Shown here: in pieces, positions 17,288-25,089 of the stretch
How the letters are laid out: every line of letters begins with the position of its first letter
Numbering within the stretch: the first letter of the stretch is position 1
Assembly (NCBI GenBank): GCA_907163225.1
Contig: OU015322.1
Coordinates: 2,643,001-2,707,000, forward strand
DNA length: 64,000 nt
Direction: 5' to 3'
DNA from: an uncultured Rhodocyclaceae bacterium
Lineage (GTDB): Bacteria > Pseudomonadota > Gammaproteobacteria > Burkholderiales > Rhodocyclaceae
Notes under the pieces: generated by a model
What the model was told of the DNA's origin: nothing
The model's input: only the letters and a program-made list of their open reading frames with translations
The model's database searches: none
Translations under genes and position numbers: made by a program

Positions 17288-17355
17288 TTGGGCTGGTTTC
17301 GGATTAATAGGTTAAACGGGTCAGGCTCAATTCAATTTTCCGGCTAACCAGGTTT

Positions 17356-17390
17356 GCTACGGTCAACCGGAAAAAACCCAATTTGAAATT
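17356..17390 (+). repeat. CGGTCRACC element, copy 5
   Basis: Core at 17360-17369, then GAAAAAAC and AATTTGAAATT. This is a near-consensus copy between the carbonic anhydrase and coiled-coil genes. Confidence 0.92.
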
Positions 17391-17431
17391 CGCCCTCCGG
17401 TGGCTGGAGCTGAGTTTCCCGCCGTTCCGAT

Positions 17432-17800
17432 TTATTGCGCCGCCGAGCTTTCGGTCTTCTCGATTTCCGTCAGCGTCAGGTAGCCGTCCTTGGTGTTGAC
17501 GACCTTGTAGATGGCTTCGGGTTTGGCCTGGGCTTTCTTGAGGATGCCCTGCCATTCGACCTCGGCCGAGCGCAGGCCGTCGATTTTCTTGTGCAGGGTG
17601 GCGACGCTTTCCGCCAGCTCCGTCTTGAGCTCTTCATTGAATTGCTCGACCTTTTTGGCGGTGGGGTTCATGACGATCAGGGCGGTGTTCGCCAGTGTCA
17701 GCACGACGATGACGGCGACGAGGATCACCAGCGGCTTTTCCATTGATCGTGCTTTCGCGGGTGGTGCTTTGCTGTCGCTGGTGGCTTCTTTTTCGCTCAT
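17432..17800 (-). CDS. Single-pass membrane protein with coiled coil, unknown function
   Basis: 122 residues. A short charged N-terminus (MSEKEATSDSKAPPAKARS) precedes one membrane helix (PLVILVAVIVVLTLANTALIV). A probable coiled coil follows (KKVEQFNEELKTELAESVA, TLHKKIDGLRSAEVEWQ), ending in a short charged tail. It is likely anchored in the inner membrane with the coiled coil in the periplasm or cytoplasm. I do not recognise a family. A GGGAGC site precedes the ATG at 17800. Copies of the dispersed element lie on both sides, at 17360 and 17941. Confidence 0.78.
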   Translation of the reverse strand: MSEKEATSDSKAPPAKARSMEKPLVILVAVIVVLTLANTALIVMNPTAKKVEQFNEELKTELAESVATLHKKIDGLRSAEVEWQGILKKAQAKPEAIYKVVNTKDGYLTLTEIEKTESSAAQ

Positions 17801-17936
17801 GGTCGTGCTCCCGGGTGGCTAGTTCTACCTGCTACTACGGCCGATGACGGGGCGAACTTGAGCGTTGCGCCGTGGTGGCGGGCATTTCGATTCAACGAGC
17901 ATGGAAATCAAGGCCGGCCCTGAAGCAACCGGGCTT

Positions 17937-17973
17937 GCTACGGTCAACCGGAAAAAACAGCCAAATTTGAAAT
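17937..17973 (+). repeat. CGGTCRACC element, copy 6
   Basis: Core at 17941-17950, then GAAAAAA, CAGCC and AAATTTGAAAT. This copy is closest to consensus. It lies between nhaA and the coiled-coil gene. Confidence 0.92.
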
Positions 17974-18046
17974 GTTCGCGGATCAATACGCCGCGCTGGG
18001 CAGCGGCTATGGGCTGAAAAATACCCAATCAACCTCAATGGCTGCG

Positions 18047-19225
18047 TCAGGCGCTCGCTGCCGTCGTCTGGCGGCAAAGCCTCAACCACACGAAGCCGAG
18101 CAGGCCGGCCGTGAACGAGGCGAGAAGAATGGCCATTTTTGAGGCGTTGATCACCTCGACGTTGCCGGCAAAGGCGAGGTTGGTGATGAAGATGGACATC
18201 GTGAAGCCGATGCCGCCGAGCAGACCGGCGCCGAAGATGTGGCGCCACTGCAGGTCGCCGGGCAGGCGGCAGAGGCCGATGCTGACGGCGAGCAGGCTGA
18301 GCAGCGTGATGCCGAGCGGCTTGCCGAGGATAAGGCCGGCGATGATGCCGGCGCTGTTGGTGCTGAGCAGGTCGTTTTGCCAGCCGCTGCCGATGACGAT
18401 GCCGGTGTTGGCCAGCGCGAATATCGGCAGGATGATGAAGGCGACGGGTTTGTGCAGGAAATGCTCCAGCCGGTGCGAGGGCGAATGTTCATCTTCCGCC
18501 TTGGCTGAAAACGGGATGGCGAAGGCGAGCAGCACGCCGGCGATGGTGGCGTGCACGCCGGATTTGTACATCAGGAACCACATCAAGGCGCCGCCCAGCA
18601 GGTAGGGCCACAGCGCCATCACGCGGAAAACACGGTTGAGGGCGAGCAGGGCGGCAAAGACGGCGAGGGCGCCGAGCAGGTGCGCCAGCGAGAACTGCGC
18701 GGTGTAGAACACGGCGATGACGATGATGGCGCCGAGGTCGTCCATGACGGCGAGCGCGGTCAGGAAAATCTTGAGTGAGGCAGGTATTCGGCTGCCGAGC
18801 AGGGCGAGCACGCCGAGCGCGAAGGCAATGTCGGTGGCCATCGGGATGCCGATGCCCATCTGGGTTGGCGTGCCGGCATTCAGGCCAAAGTGGATGAGGG
18901 CCGGCACGAAAATGCCGCCAACGGCGGCGACGATCGGCAAGAGGGCGTTGCGGAAATTCGACAGTTCCCCGACGTAAAGCTCGCGCTCCAGTTCCAGCCC
19001 GACAAACAGGAAAAATACCGCCATCAGGGCATCATTCACCCAATGCTCGACGCTCAGGCCGGCTAAGTAGCTCTGCCACAGGCCACGGTAGGCCGGTTCC
19101 AGCGCGGAGTTGGCAATGGCCAGCGAAATCAGCGTGCACACAATCAGCAGTATCCCGCTCGACTTTTCCGATTCGAAAAAGGCCGTGAAGGTTTTGGAGA
19201 GCGCGGCGGTCTTGGTGTTCGTCAT
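18047..19225 (-). CDS. nhaA: Na+/H+ antiporter NhaA
   Basis: 392 residues with about 12 membrane segments. It shows NhaA landmarks: WVNDALMAVFFLFVGLELERE near the N-terminus, the paired aspartates in ATDIAFALGVLALLG and LAVMDDLGAIIVIAVFY, and LGIGLGKPLGI-type sequence (GLILGKPLGITLL) in the second half. It exchanges sodium for protons at alkaline pH. It is a single gene between the coiled-coil protein and the long AT-rich region that precedes the injection-system cluster. Confidence 0.95.
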   Translation of the reverse strand: MTNTKTAALSKTFTAFFESEKSSGILLIVCTLISLAIANSALEPAYRGLWQSYLAGLSVEHWVNDALMAVFFLFVGLELERELYVGELSNFRNALLPIVAAVGGIFVPALIHFGLNAGTPTQMGIGIPMATDIAFALGVLALLGSRIPASLKIFLTALAVMDDLGAIIVIAVFYTAQFSLAHLLGALAVFAALLALNRVFRVMALWPYLLGGALMWFLMYKSGVHATIAGVLLAFAIPFSAKAEDEHSPSHRLEHFLHKPVAFIILPIFALANTGIVIGSGWQNDLLSTNSAGIIAGLILGKPLGITLLSLLAVSIGLCRLPGDLQWRHIFGAGLLGGIGFTMSIFITNLAFAGNVEVINASKMAILLASFTAGLLGFVWLRLCRQTTAASA

Positions 19226-19695
19226 GGCTTTTTATGGTCGGTGAGGCATGTTCGGAAATTACTACAAGACGGCGTTCAATTCGAATTTCGGGCCTCGCAG
19301 TGGCTGAAATTTGCATTCCATGGGCGTTTTTTGGCGGGGTGTCGAATCGCGCGGAAACAGTATGTCGATTTTTCTAGGTATGTCGCTCAGTTCATCTGGA
19401 TTTGGTTTCTACTCCCTGGCGCATATTTGCAATATGCAAGCCGTTAGTAGGGTTTTTGGTCCAGGAAGTGGTATTTTGGTAGATTTTACGAGGTTGTAAA
19501 TGTTGTTGAATTTGCTTGTTTGTGCGTGGATTGAATTAGAAATTATTCATATTGAAAATTCCAGTGACAAAATTTTGGGGCTGTGCTTTACTTAATTTTA
19601 CGTTTCGTCAGTCAAGTTTGAAGTTTGTGTCAAAAATGTGCCGGTGCCCCGTTCAGGGCTTGTCGGCCCCGGTTCAAATTGATGAGAGAGGCAGC
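19226..19695. other. AT-rich intergenic region upstream of the eCIS cluster
   Basis: About 470 bases, clearly lower in GC than both flanks, particularly 19440-19620. Short frames here lack ribosome sites and recognisable protein sequence. As the only long gap before 22.7 kb of same-strand genes, it is the likely promoter and control region of the contractile injection system. I could not pick a confident -35/-10 pair. Low GC upstream of such clusters often means silencing by nucleoid proteins, which is inference here. Confidence 0.6.
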
Positions 19696-20268
19696 ATGCT
19701 CGATGTAGCTGTGTCCTTCCTGGCGGATGAATTCAATGCCTACCTGCTGCGCCGAACCGGTTCGGCGCAGTTGGGGCAGGTTGTGCCGGGCGGCATTCTC
19801 GACGACAAGGGCAATCTGGCGATCGCCGGCGGCACTGTCGCCCTGAGCCTCGTCAACATCGAAGAAGAGCGCGTGATGCGCGAGCACGTTCCGGCCCGGA
19901 TCATCAGCAATGGCCGGGAAATGGTGCTGCAGCCGGAATTGAAACTGAATCTGACGCTGCTTTTCGCGGCCAAGATGACCAGCTACGAACTGACCCTGAA
20001 GGCGCTGTCGAACGTGCTGACCTTCTTTCAGTCGCACCCGGTGTTCAGCGCAGACGACTATCCGGCGCTCGATTCGCGCATCGGCAAGATCGTCGTGGAA
20101 CTGTACAGCGTGGCGCCGGAAACCCTGAACCAGATCTGGGCCAGCATCGGTGCCAAGTACCAGCCGTCCGTGCTCTACCGGGCGCGGCTGGTCACTATCC
20201 AGGATCGCGAGCCCTTCATGCCGGGCGAGCCGATCACCGACATCGGGCTGGCGTTGCACGAAAAATGA
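19696..20268 (+). CDS. eCIS tail terminator protein, DUF4255 (Pvc16/Afp16-like)
   Basis: 190 residues matching the DUF4255 family: LDVAVSFLADEFNAYLLRR at the start, then MVLQPELKLNLTLLFAAKM and LKALSNVLTFFQSHPVFSA. In Afp/PVC particles this protein caps the distal end of tube and sheath and fixes particle length. A GAGAGAGG ribosome site lies before the ATG at 19696. The frame extends upstream to 19552, but that extension is AT-rich and unlike the family. It is the first gene of the cluster, and its stop overlaps the next start (ATGA). Confidence 0.9.
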   Translation: MLDVAVSFLADEFNAYLLRRTGSAQLGQVVPGGILDDKGNLAIAGGTVALSLVNIEEERVMREHVPARIISNGREMVLQPELKLNLTLLFAAKMTSYELTLKALSNVLTFFQSHPVFSADDYPALDSRIGKIVVELYSVAPETLNQIWASIGAKYQPSVLYRARLVTIQDREPFMPGEPITDIGLALHEK

Positions 20269-21263
20269 GCATCCATTTCCGCACCCTTCTCGAAGTGGAA
20301 ATCGAGCACGGCTACTACCGCGGGCTTTGTGGCGACATCGATTTCGTGGTGCCGGGTTCGGAGGCGGCGCTGGCCGCGGGCAAGCTGCTGACGCGGGTGC
20401 GCGATGGCCGTTTGCGCGTGCTGTTCGAGGCCGACGATGCTGGCAATCCGCTGCGCGATATTCACGGCACGACGCTGTTGATCGGGCTGCGCGTGACGAA
20501 TCCGTATTTTGCCAATTTCACCGAAGCGCCGCTCGCTTCGGGCGGTTTGGTTCTTTACGGCAACCGCGCCGATCCGCGCGCGTTTGATCAGCCGCTGGCT
20601 GCCGATTTCATCGCACCGCGCCAGCGTATCGTGCCAGCCCAGGCTACCCGGGCGCTGACTTTGCTCTGGCAGTATCAGGGCGCTTCTCTGGTCGAGCAGA
20701 CGCTGCTGGCCGGGCAGGAAGATGCGCTCTTTGAAACTCGCGACTGGCCGCTTGGGCGCTATCTGCTGACCGAAACGGCGGCCGGCCCGGCGCAGGTGTC
20801 GCACTGGCTGCAATCGCCGGCGTTGGCGAGCGAGCAATTGTGGGGTGTGCTGGCGCTTACGGTCGACCGGAATTTTTACCCAAATTCGCCTACTTTCCGC
20901 GTGGTGCTGCAGGCCCGCAGCGAGCAGCTCAAGTACTACGTCGTGGCGCAAAATTTCGGCGCCACCGAGTTCGGCCAACTGCAACTGGCCGATGCCGGTG
21001 CTGGCGAGCAGGGGCGCGCCGTACTCAATTTCGACCGGGTGCTGCCGGCCGCTTTTACGGCGGATGATTTGCCGCCATCGGTGCTCGGCGATGCCGATGC
21101 GCGCATCGTTCTCTTCCAGTCGTCGCTCCCGGTCGCCCGGCGGGCTGGCGGCTATCGCAAGCTTCAACTGAGGCGCAACGCCGAAGTTCTCGTCCAGCAT
21201 CTGCCCCAGGCCGGTTCCGACCGGGCGCAGGCGCGTTTCATCGTCCACCTCGCCAAACCTTAG
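20265..21263 (+). CDS. Unassigned eCIS cluster protein, 332 residues
   Basis: 332 residues starting SIHFRTLLEVEIEHGYYRG. Visible segments include DGRLRVLFEADDAGNPLRD, TLLIGLRVTNPYFANFTE and a C-terminal RAQARFIVHLAKP. It appears to be mostly beta-structured with no signal peptide or membrane helix. It sits between the tail terminator and the sheath and overlaps the terminator gene by 4 bases, so a structural or assembly role is inferred. I recognise no named family. Residues around 198-208 (LTVDRNFYPNS) are encoded by a copy of the dispersed element. Confidence 0.8.
   Translation: MSIHFRTLLEVEIEHGYYRGLCGDIDFVVPGSEAALAAGKLLTRVRDGRLRVLFEADDAGNPLRDIHGTTLLIGLRVTNPYFANFTEAPLASGGLVLYGNRADPRAFDQPLAADFIAPRQRIVPAQATRALTLLWQYQGASLVEQTLLAGQEDALFETRDWPLGRYLLTETAAGPAQVSHWLQSPALASEQLWGVLALTVDRNFYPNSPTFRVVLQARSEQLKYYVVAQNFGATEFGQLQLADAGAGEQGRAVLNFDRVLPAAFTADDLPPSVLGDADARIVLFQSSLPVARRAGGYRKLQLRRNAEVLVQHLPQAGSDRAQARFIVHLAKP
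20858..20887 (+). repeat. CGGTCRACC element, copy 7, inside an eCIS gene
   Basis: The fully palindromic core CGGTCGACCG (20860-20869) is followed by AATTTTT and AAATTC. It encodes TVDRNFY in the unassigned 332-residue protein. Confidence 0.82.
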
Positions 21264-21277
21264 AAGGGGGTCAGTCC

Positions 21278-23227
21278 ATGCCAACCTACCGCACTCCGGA
21301 TGTTTACATTGAGGAAATTTCGGTCTTCCCGCCCTCGGTCGCCGAGGTGGAAACCGCGATTCCGGCCTTTATCGGCTACACCGCCATCGACACGCTGATC
21401 ACCGCCGGTGATCTGGTCAAGTCACCGCGGCGCATCAAGTCGCTGCTCGAATATGAAGCCTATTTTGGCAAGGGGCCGAGCTACACGGTCTCCCAGGCCA
21501 GCATTGACGAAGCCGGCAACTTCCTGATCGCCGACATCAGCAACAGCTATTTCATGTACGACAGCCTGCGGCTGTTCTACGACAACGGCGGCGGCGACTG
21601 CTACATCGTTTCGGCCGGCGCCTACAAAACGGTCGGATCGCCGGTTGACCGCGAGGAACTCAAGGCTGGCGTGCAGGCCGTGGCCAAGGTGGACGAGCCG
21701 ACCATCCTGCTCTTCCCCGATGCGGCGACGCTGAGCGCCGACGATTTAGCAGCCGTGCAGCAGGAAGCGCTCAAGCAGTGTGGCGAACTGAAGGATCGCG
21801 TCGCGGTTCTCGACGTTCGCCAGAGTGACCCGAATGGCGCCAGCTTCCGCGACAAGCTGGGCATCAACAACCTGAAATACGGCGCCGCCTACACGCCCTG
21901 GCTGAAGCTCAACTACAACAAGTCGGTTGGCTACGCGCAGGTCAAGGACAAGATTTTCAAGAACGGCATCCAGGTGCCGCTCAAGGATCTGACCACCGAG
22001 CCGCAACTGCTCGCCGCACTGGCCGCGCTCGATGAATTGTCGGCCGACAGCGCGGCACTGGCTGGCGCCGTCACCAACCATGCCGGGGCGGGTGAAACGC
22101 TGTCCAGCGCCTTCGGCAAAAAGCTGGCCGTCTACAAGGGCAAGGCTGCCCCGGTGCCGGCCGATATGGCGCTACTTTTCGAATACGTTTTCGGGATTGC
22201 CAAGGTGGTCGATGGCTTCGTTGATGCCTCGCCACTCAGCAACGCCAAACTGGTGACCGACATCAACACCCTGATTGCCGGCACGCTGGCCCCGGCCTTC
22301 TCCAGCCTGATTGCGCTGGAAAAGGAAATGGCGGCCGACATCGTGACTGCCGGCGGCGCCTATACCGTCGAGTGGGATCAGAACACGCCGCCGGCTACCG
22401 CAGCCTGGGGCGCCATTTTCGGGGCCAGTGCCCCGGCAGCGTCGAACGGCAATACCATCGGCGCGACCGTCAAGGCCGTGATGGACAGCGCCTTGCCCGG
22501 CTTGCAGAAGGGCTTTTCCGCAGCCAGCGGCGCCATCGCCGGCATCGTCACGGCCATGGCCAACTATCGCGGCCTCAACGAGCAGACGCTGTTCGAGAAT
22601 CTCCTGCCCTACCGCAACGTGATCAACGGCATCGGCTCGACGCTGACCCTGTGCCCGCCCAGCGGCGCCATCGCCGGCATCTATGCGCTGGTCGACAACC
22701 AGCGCGGCGTCTGGAAGGCGCCGGCCAACGTCAGCCTGAACGGCGTCATCGCCCCGGCCAGCAGCTTCACAGCCAGCGAAACCGATGCGCTGAATGTCGA
22801 TGTGACGAGCGGCAAGTCGATCAACGCCATCCGTTCCTTCGTCGGCAAGGGCACGCTGGTCTGGGGCGCCCGCACGCTGGCCGGCAACGACAACGAATGG
22901 CGCTACATCTCGGTTCGTCGCTTCTTCAACATGGTCGAGGAATCGATCAAGAAATCGACCTACTGGGCGGTCTTCGAGCCGAACGACGCCAATACCTGGG
23001 TCAAGGTGCGCGGCATGATCGAGAACTACCTGACGCAGAAATGGCGCGAGGGCGCGCTGGCCGGCGCGGCACCGAAGGATGCCTTCTTCGTCCGCTGCGG
23101 ACTGGGCGTGACGATGAACGCGCAGGACATCCTGGAAGGGCGGATGAATGTCGAGATCGGCATGGCCGTAGTACGCCCGGCCGAATTCATCATCCTCAAG
23201 TTCTCCCACAAGCTGCAAACCAGCTGA
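21278..23227 (+). CDS. eCIS contractile sheath protein (phage tail sheath, gp18-like)
   Basis: 649 residues. The N-terminal YRTPDVYIEEISVFPPSVAEVET is the tail-sheath hallmark (strand donated to a neighbouring subunit), and IPAFIGYTA follows. The C-terminal third (AIRSFVGKGTLVWGARTLAG, RYISVRRFFNMVEESIKKS, INVEIGMAVVRPAEFI-like end) is the conserved sheath core that contracts. The middle is larger than in short sheaths and could form surface-exposed domains. Afp and PVC have several sheath genes; only this one is present here, so the sheath would be a homopolymer. Confidence 0.95.
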   Translation: MPTYRTPDVYIEEISVFPPSVAEVETAIPAFIGYTAIDTLITAGDLVKSPRRIKSLLEYEAYFGKGPSYTVSQASIDEAGNFLIADISNSYFMYDSLRLFYDNGGGDCYIVSAGAYKTVGSPVDREELKAGVQAVAKVDEPTILLFPDAATLSADDLAAVQQEALKQCGELKDRVAVLDVRQSDPNGASFRDKLGINNLKYGAAYTPWLKLNYNKSVGYAQVKDKIFKNGIQVPLKDLTTEPQLLAALAALDELSADSAALAGAVTNHAGAGETLSSAFGKKLAVYKGKAAPVPADMALLFEYVFGIAKVVDGFVDASPLSNAKLVTDINTLIAGTLAPAFSSLIALEKEMAADIVTAGGAYTVEWDQNTPPATAAWGAIFGASAPAASNGNTIGATVKAVMDSALPGLQKGFSAASGAIAGIVTAMANYRGLNEQTLFENLLPYRNVINGIGSTLTLCPPSGAIAGIYALVDNQRGVWKAPANVSLNGVIAPASSFTASETDALNVDVTSGKSINAIRSFVGKGTLVWGARTLAGNDNEWRYISVRRFFNMVEESIKKSTYWAVFEPNDANTWVKVRGMIENYLTQKWREGALAGAAPKDAFFVRCGLGVTMNAQDILEGRMNVEIGMAVVRPAEFIILKFSHKLQTS

Positions 23228-23257
23228 TTCGAAACCTGACGCGAAAGGACATCCACC

Positions 23258-23698
23258 ATGGCTGCAACATCCCAATATCCGCTGCCGGTCTTCCACTTCC
23301 GTGTCGAGTGGGGCGGCACCCGCATCGGCTTTTCCGAAGTCACCGGCCTGACCCAGGAAGTCCAGGCCATCGAATACCGCGACGGCAGTTTCCCGGAGTA
23401 TTCGTCGATCAAGATGCCCGGCCTGCGCAAATACAGCAACATCACGCTCAAGCGCGGCGTCATCAAGTCCGACAACGACTTCTTCAAATGGCTGTCGACG
23501 GTCGCGATGAACACCGTCGAACGCCGCGACCTGACGATCAGCCTGCTCGACGAAGCGCACAAGCCGGTGATGACCTGGAAGGTGCACCATGCCTTCCCGG
23601 TCAAGGTCGAAGGGCCGCAGCTCAAGGCGGCCGGCAACGAAGTGGCGATCGAGACCATCGAACTGGCCCACGAGGGGCTGGTGGTCGAGAACAGCTGA
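23258..23698 (+). CDS. eCIS inner tube protein 1 (gp19/Hcp-like, Pvc1-type)
   Basis: 146 residues of the phage T4 gp19-like tube family: PLPVFHFRVEWGGTRIGFSEVTGL at the start, then KYSNITLKRGVIKSDNDFF and the C-terminal VAIETIELAHEGLVVEN. Hexameric rings stack to form the tube that is driven out on contraction and can hold payload. It lies 30 bases after the sheath gene with a GAAAGGA-type ribosome site and is followed closely by a second tube gene, as in Afp/PVC clusters. Confidence 0.94.
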   Translation: MAATSQYPLPVFHFRVEWGGTRIGFSEVTGLTQEVQAIEYRDGSFPEYSSIKMPGLRKYSNITLKRGVIKSDNDFFKWLSTVAMNTVERRDLTISLLDEAHKPVMTWKVHHAFPVKVEGPQLKAAGNEVAIETIELAHEGLVVENS

Positions 23699-23718
23699 TC
23701 GACTGAGCGCAGACCGCC

Positions 23719-24162
23719 ATGGCTTCCTACTACCCGCCGGTCGGCTTCCACTTTGCGGTGGAATTCGTCGGCTTGTCCGACAACGCCGACACGCGCTTTA
23801 CCGAAGTCGGCGGGCTGGCAGTCGAGATGGGCAGCGAGGAAGTTCCCGAAGGTGGCGAAAACCGCTTCGTGCAGAAGTACCCGACCCGGGCCAAATACCC
23901 GGAACTGGTGCTCAAGCGCGGCTTGCTGAAAAGCTCGGCCGTCTGGTCATGGGTTCGCGACTGCATCGTCGATTACAAGATCGAGTTGCGCAACGTCGAC
24001 ATCATGCTGCTCGACGAGACGCACTCGGCGCTGATGACCTGGCACGTGATCGGTGCCTGGCCCACGAAATGGGTGGTCGGCGACCTCAACGCCAGCAACA
24101 ATAGCTATGCCGTCGAGTCGATGCAACTGGCCTACCAGTACTTCACGGTCGACAAGAATTAG
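23719..24162 (+). CDS. eCIS inner tube protein 2 (gp19-like, Pvc5-type)
   Basis: 147 residues, paralogous to the preceding tube protein: YYPPVGFHFAVEFVGLSDNAD, FTEVGGLAVEMGSEEVPEGG, ELVLKRGLLKSSAVWSW and the C-terminal YAVESMQLAYQYFTVDKN. In PVC and Afp the Pvc5-type tube subunit starts the tube at the baseplate. The GGENRF insertion after EVPEGG is typical of this subtype and helps tell it from the first tube gene. Confidence 0.94.
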   Translation: MASYYPPVGFHFAVEFVGLSDNADTRFTEVGGLAVEMGSEEVPEGGENRFVQKYPTRAKYPELVLKRGLLKSSAVWSWVRDCIVDYKIELRNVDIMLLDETHSALMTWHVIGAWPTKWVVGDLNASNNSYAVESMQLAYQYFTVDKN

Positions 24163-24176
24163 GAGGCAAAAACGAA

Positions 24177-24347
24177 ATGCCCATCATCGTCGATGAAGTG
24201 GTGATTTCCGTCGAAGTCGGCAACAGCGAGGCCGGTGGCAGCAGTGTGGCCGGTGCTGGCACGGCGTCGGCTGAGGATAAACAGGCGCTGGTCGAGGAAT
24301 GCGTCGCCCGCGTGCTGGAAATCCTGCGCGAACGCGAGGAGCCGTGA
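24177..24347 (+). CDS. DUF5908 small eCIS protein (Pvc6/Afp6-like)
   Basis: 56 residues, below many ORF-calling cutoffs. The start MPIIVDEVVISVEV is typical of the DUF5908 family of contractile injection systems. A low-complexity Gly/Ser/Ala linker follows, then an amphipathic helix (KQALVEECVARVLEILRERE). A strong AGGAGG (24161-24166) precedes the ATG. Its position between the second tube and the LysM protein matches Afp6/Pvc6. Its role in those systems is poorly defined and is probably baseplate or tube attachment. Confidence 0.86.
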   Translation: MPIIVDEVVISVEVGNSEAGGSSVAGAGTASAEDKQALVEECVARVLEILREREEP

Positions 24348-24348
24348 G

Positions 24349-25086
24349 ATGAGCTCGGTCATTGGTGCGGGCCTGGCAATGGCGATTGGCGCCGGCATTG
24401 GCCAGATCGACATCGGCGGCACGCCGAACGGGACGCTGGAAAAGCTGACCATCCTGGCGCACGCCCAGCCGGACTACAGCGACCAGTCGATTGCCCAATT
24501 TGCCGCCTACGTCAATCCGGCCGAAATCACGCAGTCCTACGAAATCGAGTACGACGCCGCGCAGGGTTCCGGCACGACCAGCAGCCGGATGGAATTCAAG
24601 AAGATCAAGCCGGGTGACCTGACTTTGACCTTCTTCATCGACGGCACCGGTGCCAATGGCCGCAAGGTTGAGGTTCAGGCCGAGGTCGAGAAATTTCAGA
24701 CGGTGACCGGCTACAACGGCGACATCCACCGCCCGAATTACCTGAAAGTGGTTTGGGGCACCCTGCAGGTCAAGCGCTGCGTGCTGAAGAGCGCCTCGAT
24801 CGCCTACAAGCTGTTCCGCGCCGATGGCGTGCCGCTACGCGCTGTGATCACCGCCGTCTTCACCGACAATTCGGACGACCAGACCCGCGTTGCGACCGCG
24901 CAGGATCAGTCGCCGGACCTGACACACCGCCGCATCTTCAAGGCCAGCGACCGCCTGCCGGCGCTGTGCAATGCCATCTACGGCGACCCGCGGCTCTACC
25001 TGCGCGTCGCCGAAGCCAACGGGCTCGACGATTTCCGGCATATCGAGCCGGGCACCGAGCTCTTCTTTCCGCCACTGGAGAAATAG
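24349..25086 (+). CDS. eCIS tube-associated LysM protein (Pvc7/gp53-like)
   Basis: 245 residues. The first part (GTLEKLTILAHAQPDYSDQS, VNPAEITQSYEIEYDAAQ) matches the contractile injection system tube protein family, and TLTFFIDGTGANG is typical. The C-terminal 60 residues form a LysM-like module (RLPALCNAIYGDPRLYLRVA, HIEPGTELFFPPL). In phage T4 the related gp53 clamps baseplate wedges together. The ATG is 1 base after the previous stop. Confidence 0.92.
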   Translation: MSSVIGAGLAMAIGAGIGQIDIGGTPNGTLEKLTILAHAQPDYSDQSIAQFAAYVNPAEITQSYEIEYDAAQGSGTTSSRMEFKKIKPGDLTLTFFIDGTGANGRKVEVQAEVEKFQTVTGYNGDIHRPNYLKVVWGTLQVKRCVLKSASIAYKLFRADGVPLRAVITAVFTDNSDDQTRVATAQDQSPDLTHRRIFKASDRLPALCNAIYGDPRLYLRVAEANGLDDFRHIEPGTELFFPPLEK

Positions 25087-25089
25087 ACC

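Noticed and set aside
19552-19695. Longer N-terminus for the DUF4255 protein
   Set aside because: The extension is AT-rich, does not resemble the family, and lacks a ribosome site; the 19696 ATG has one.
21642-21651. Another CGGTTGACCG, inside the sheath gene
   Set aside because: The core matches, but neither A/T tract is present in the right place, so it is counted as a probable chance match (it encodes PVDRE).
22172-23671. A 499-residue minus-strand frame opposite the sheath and first tube genes
   Set aside because: The plus strand encodes an unmistakable sheath and tube; the minus frame has no domain.
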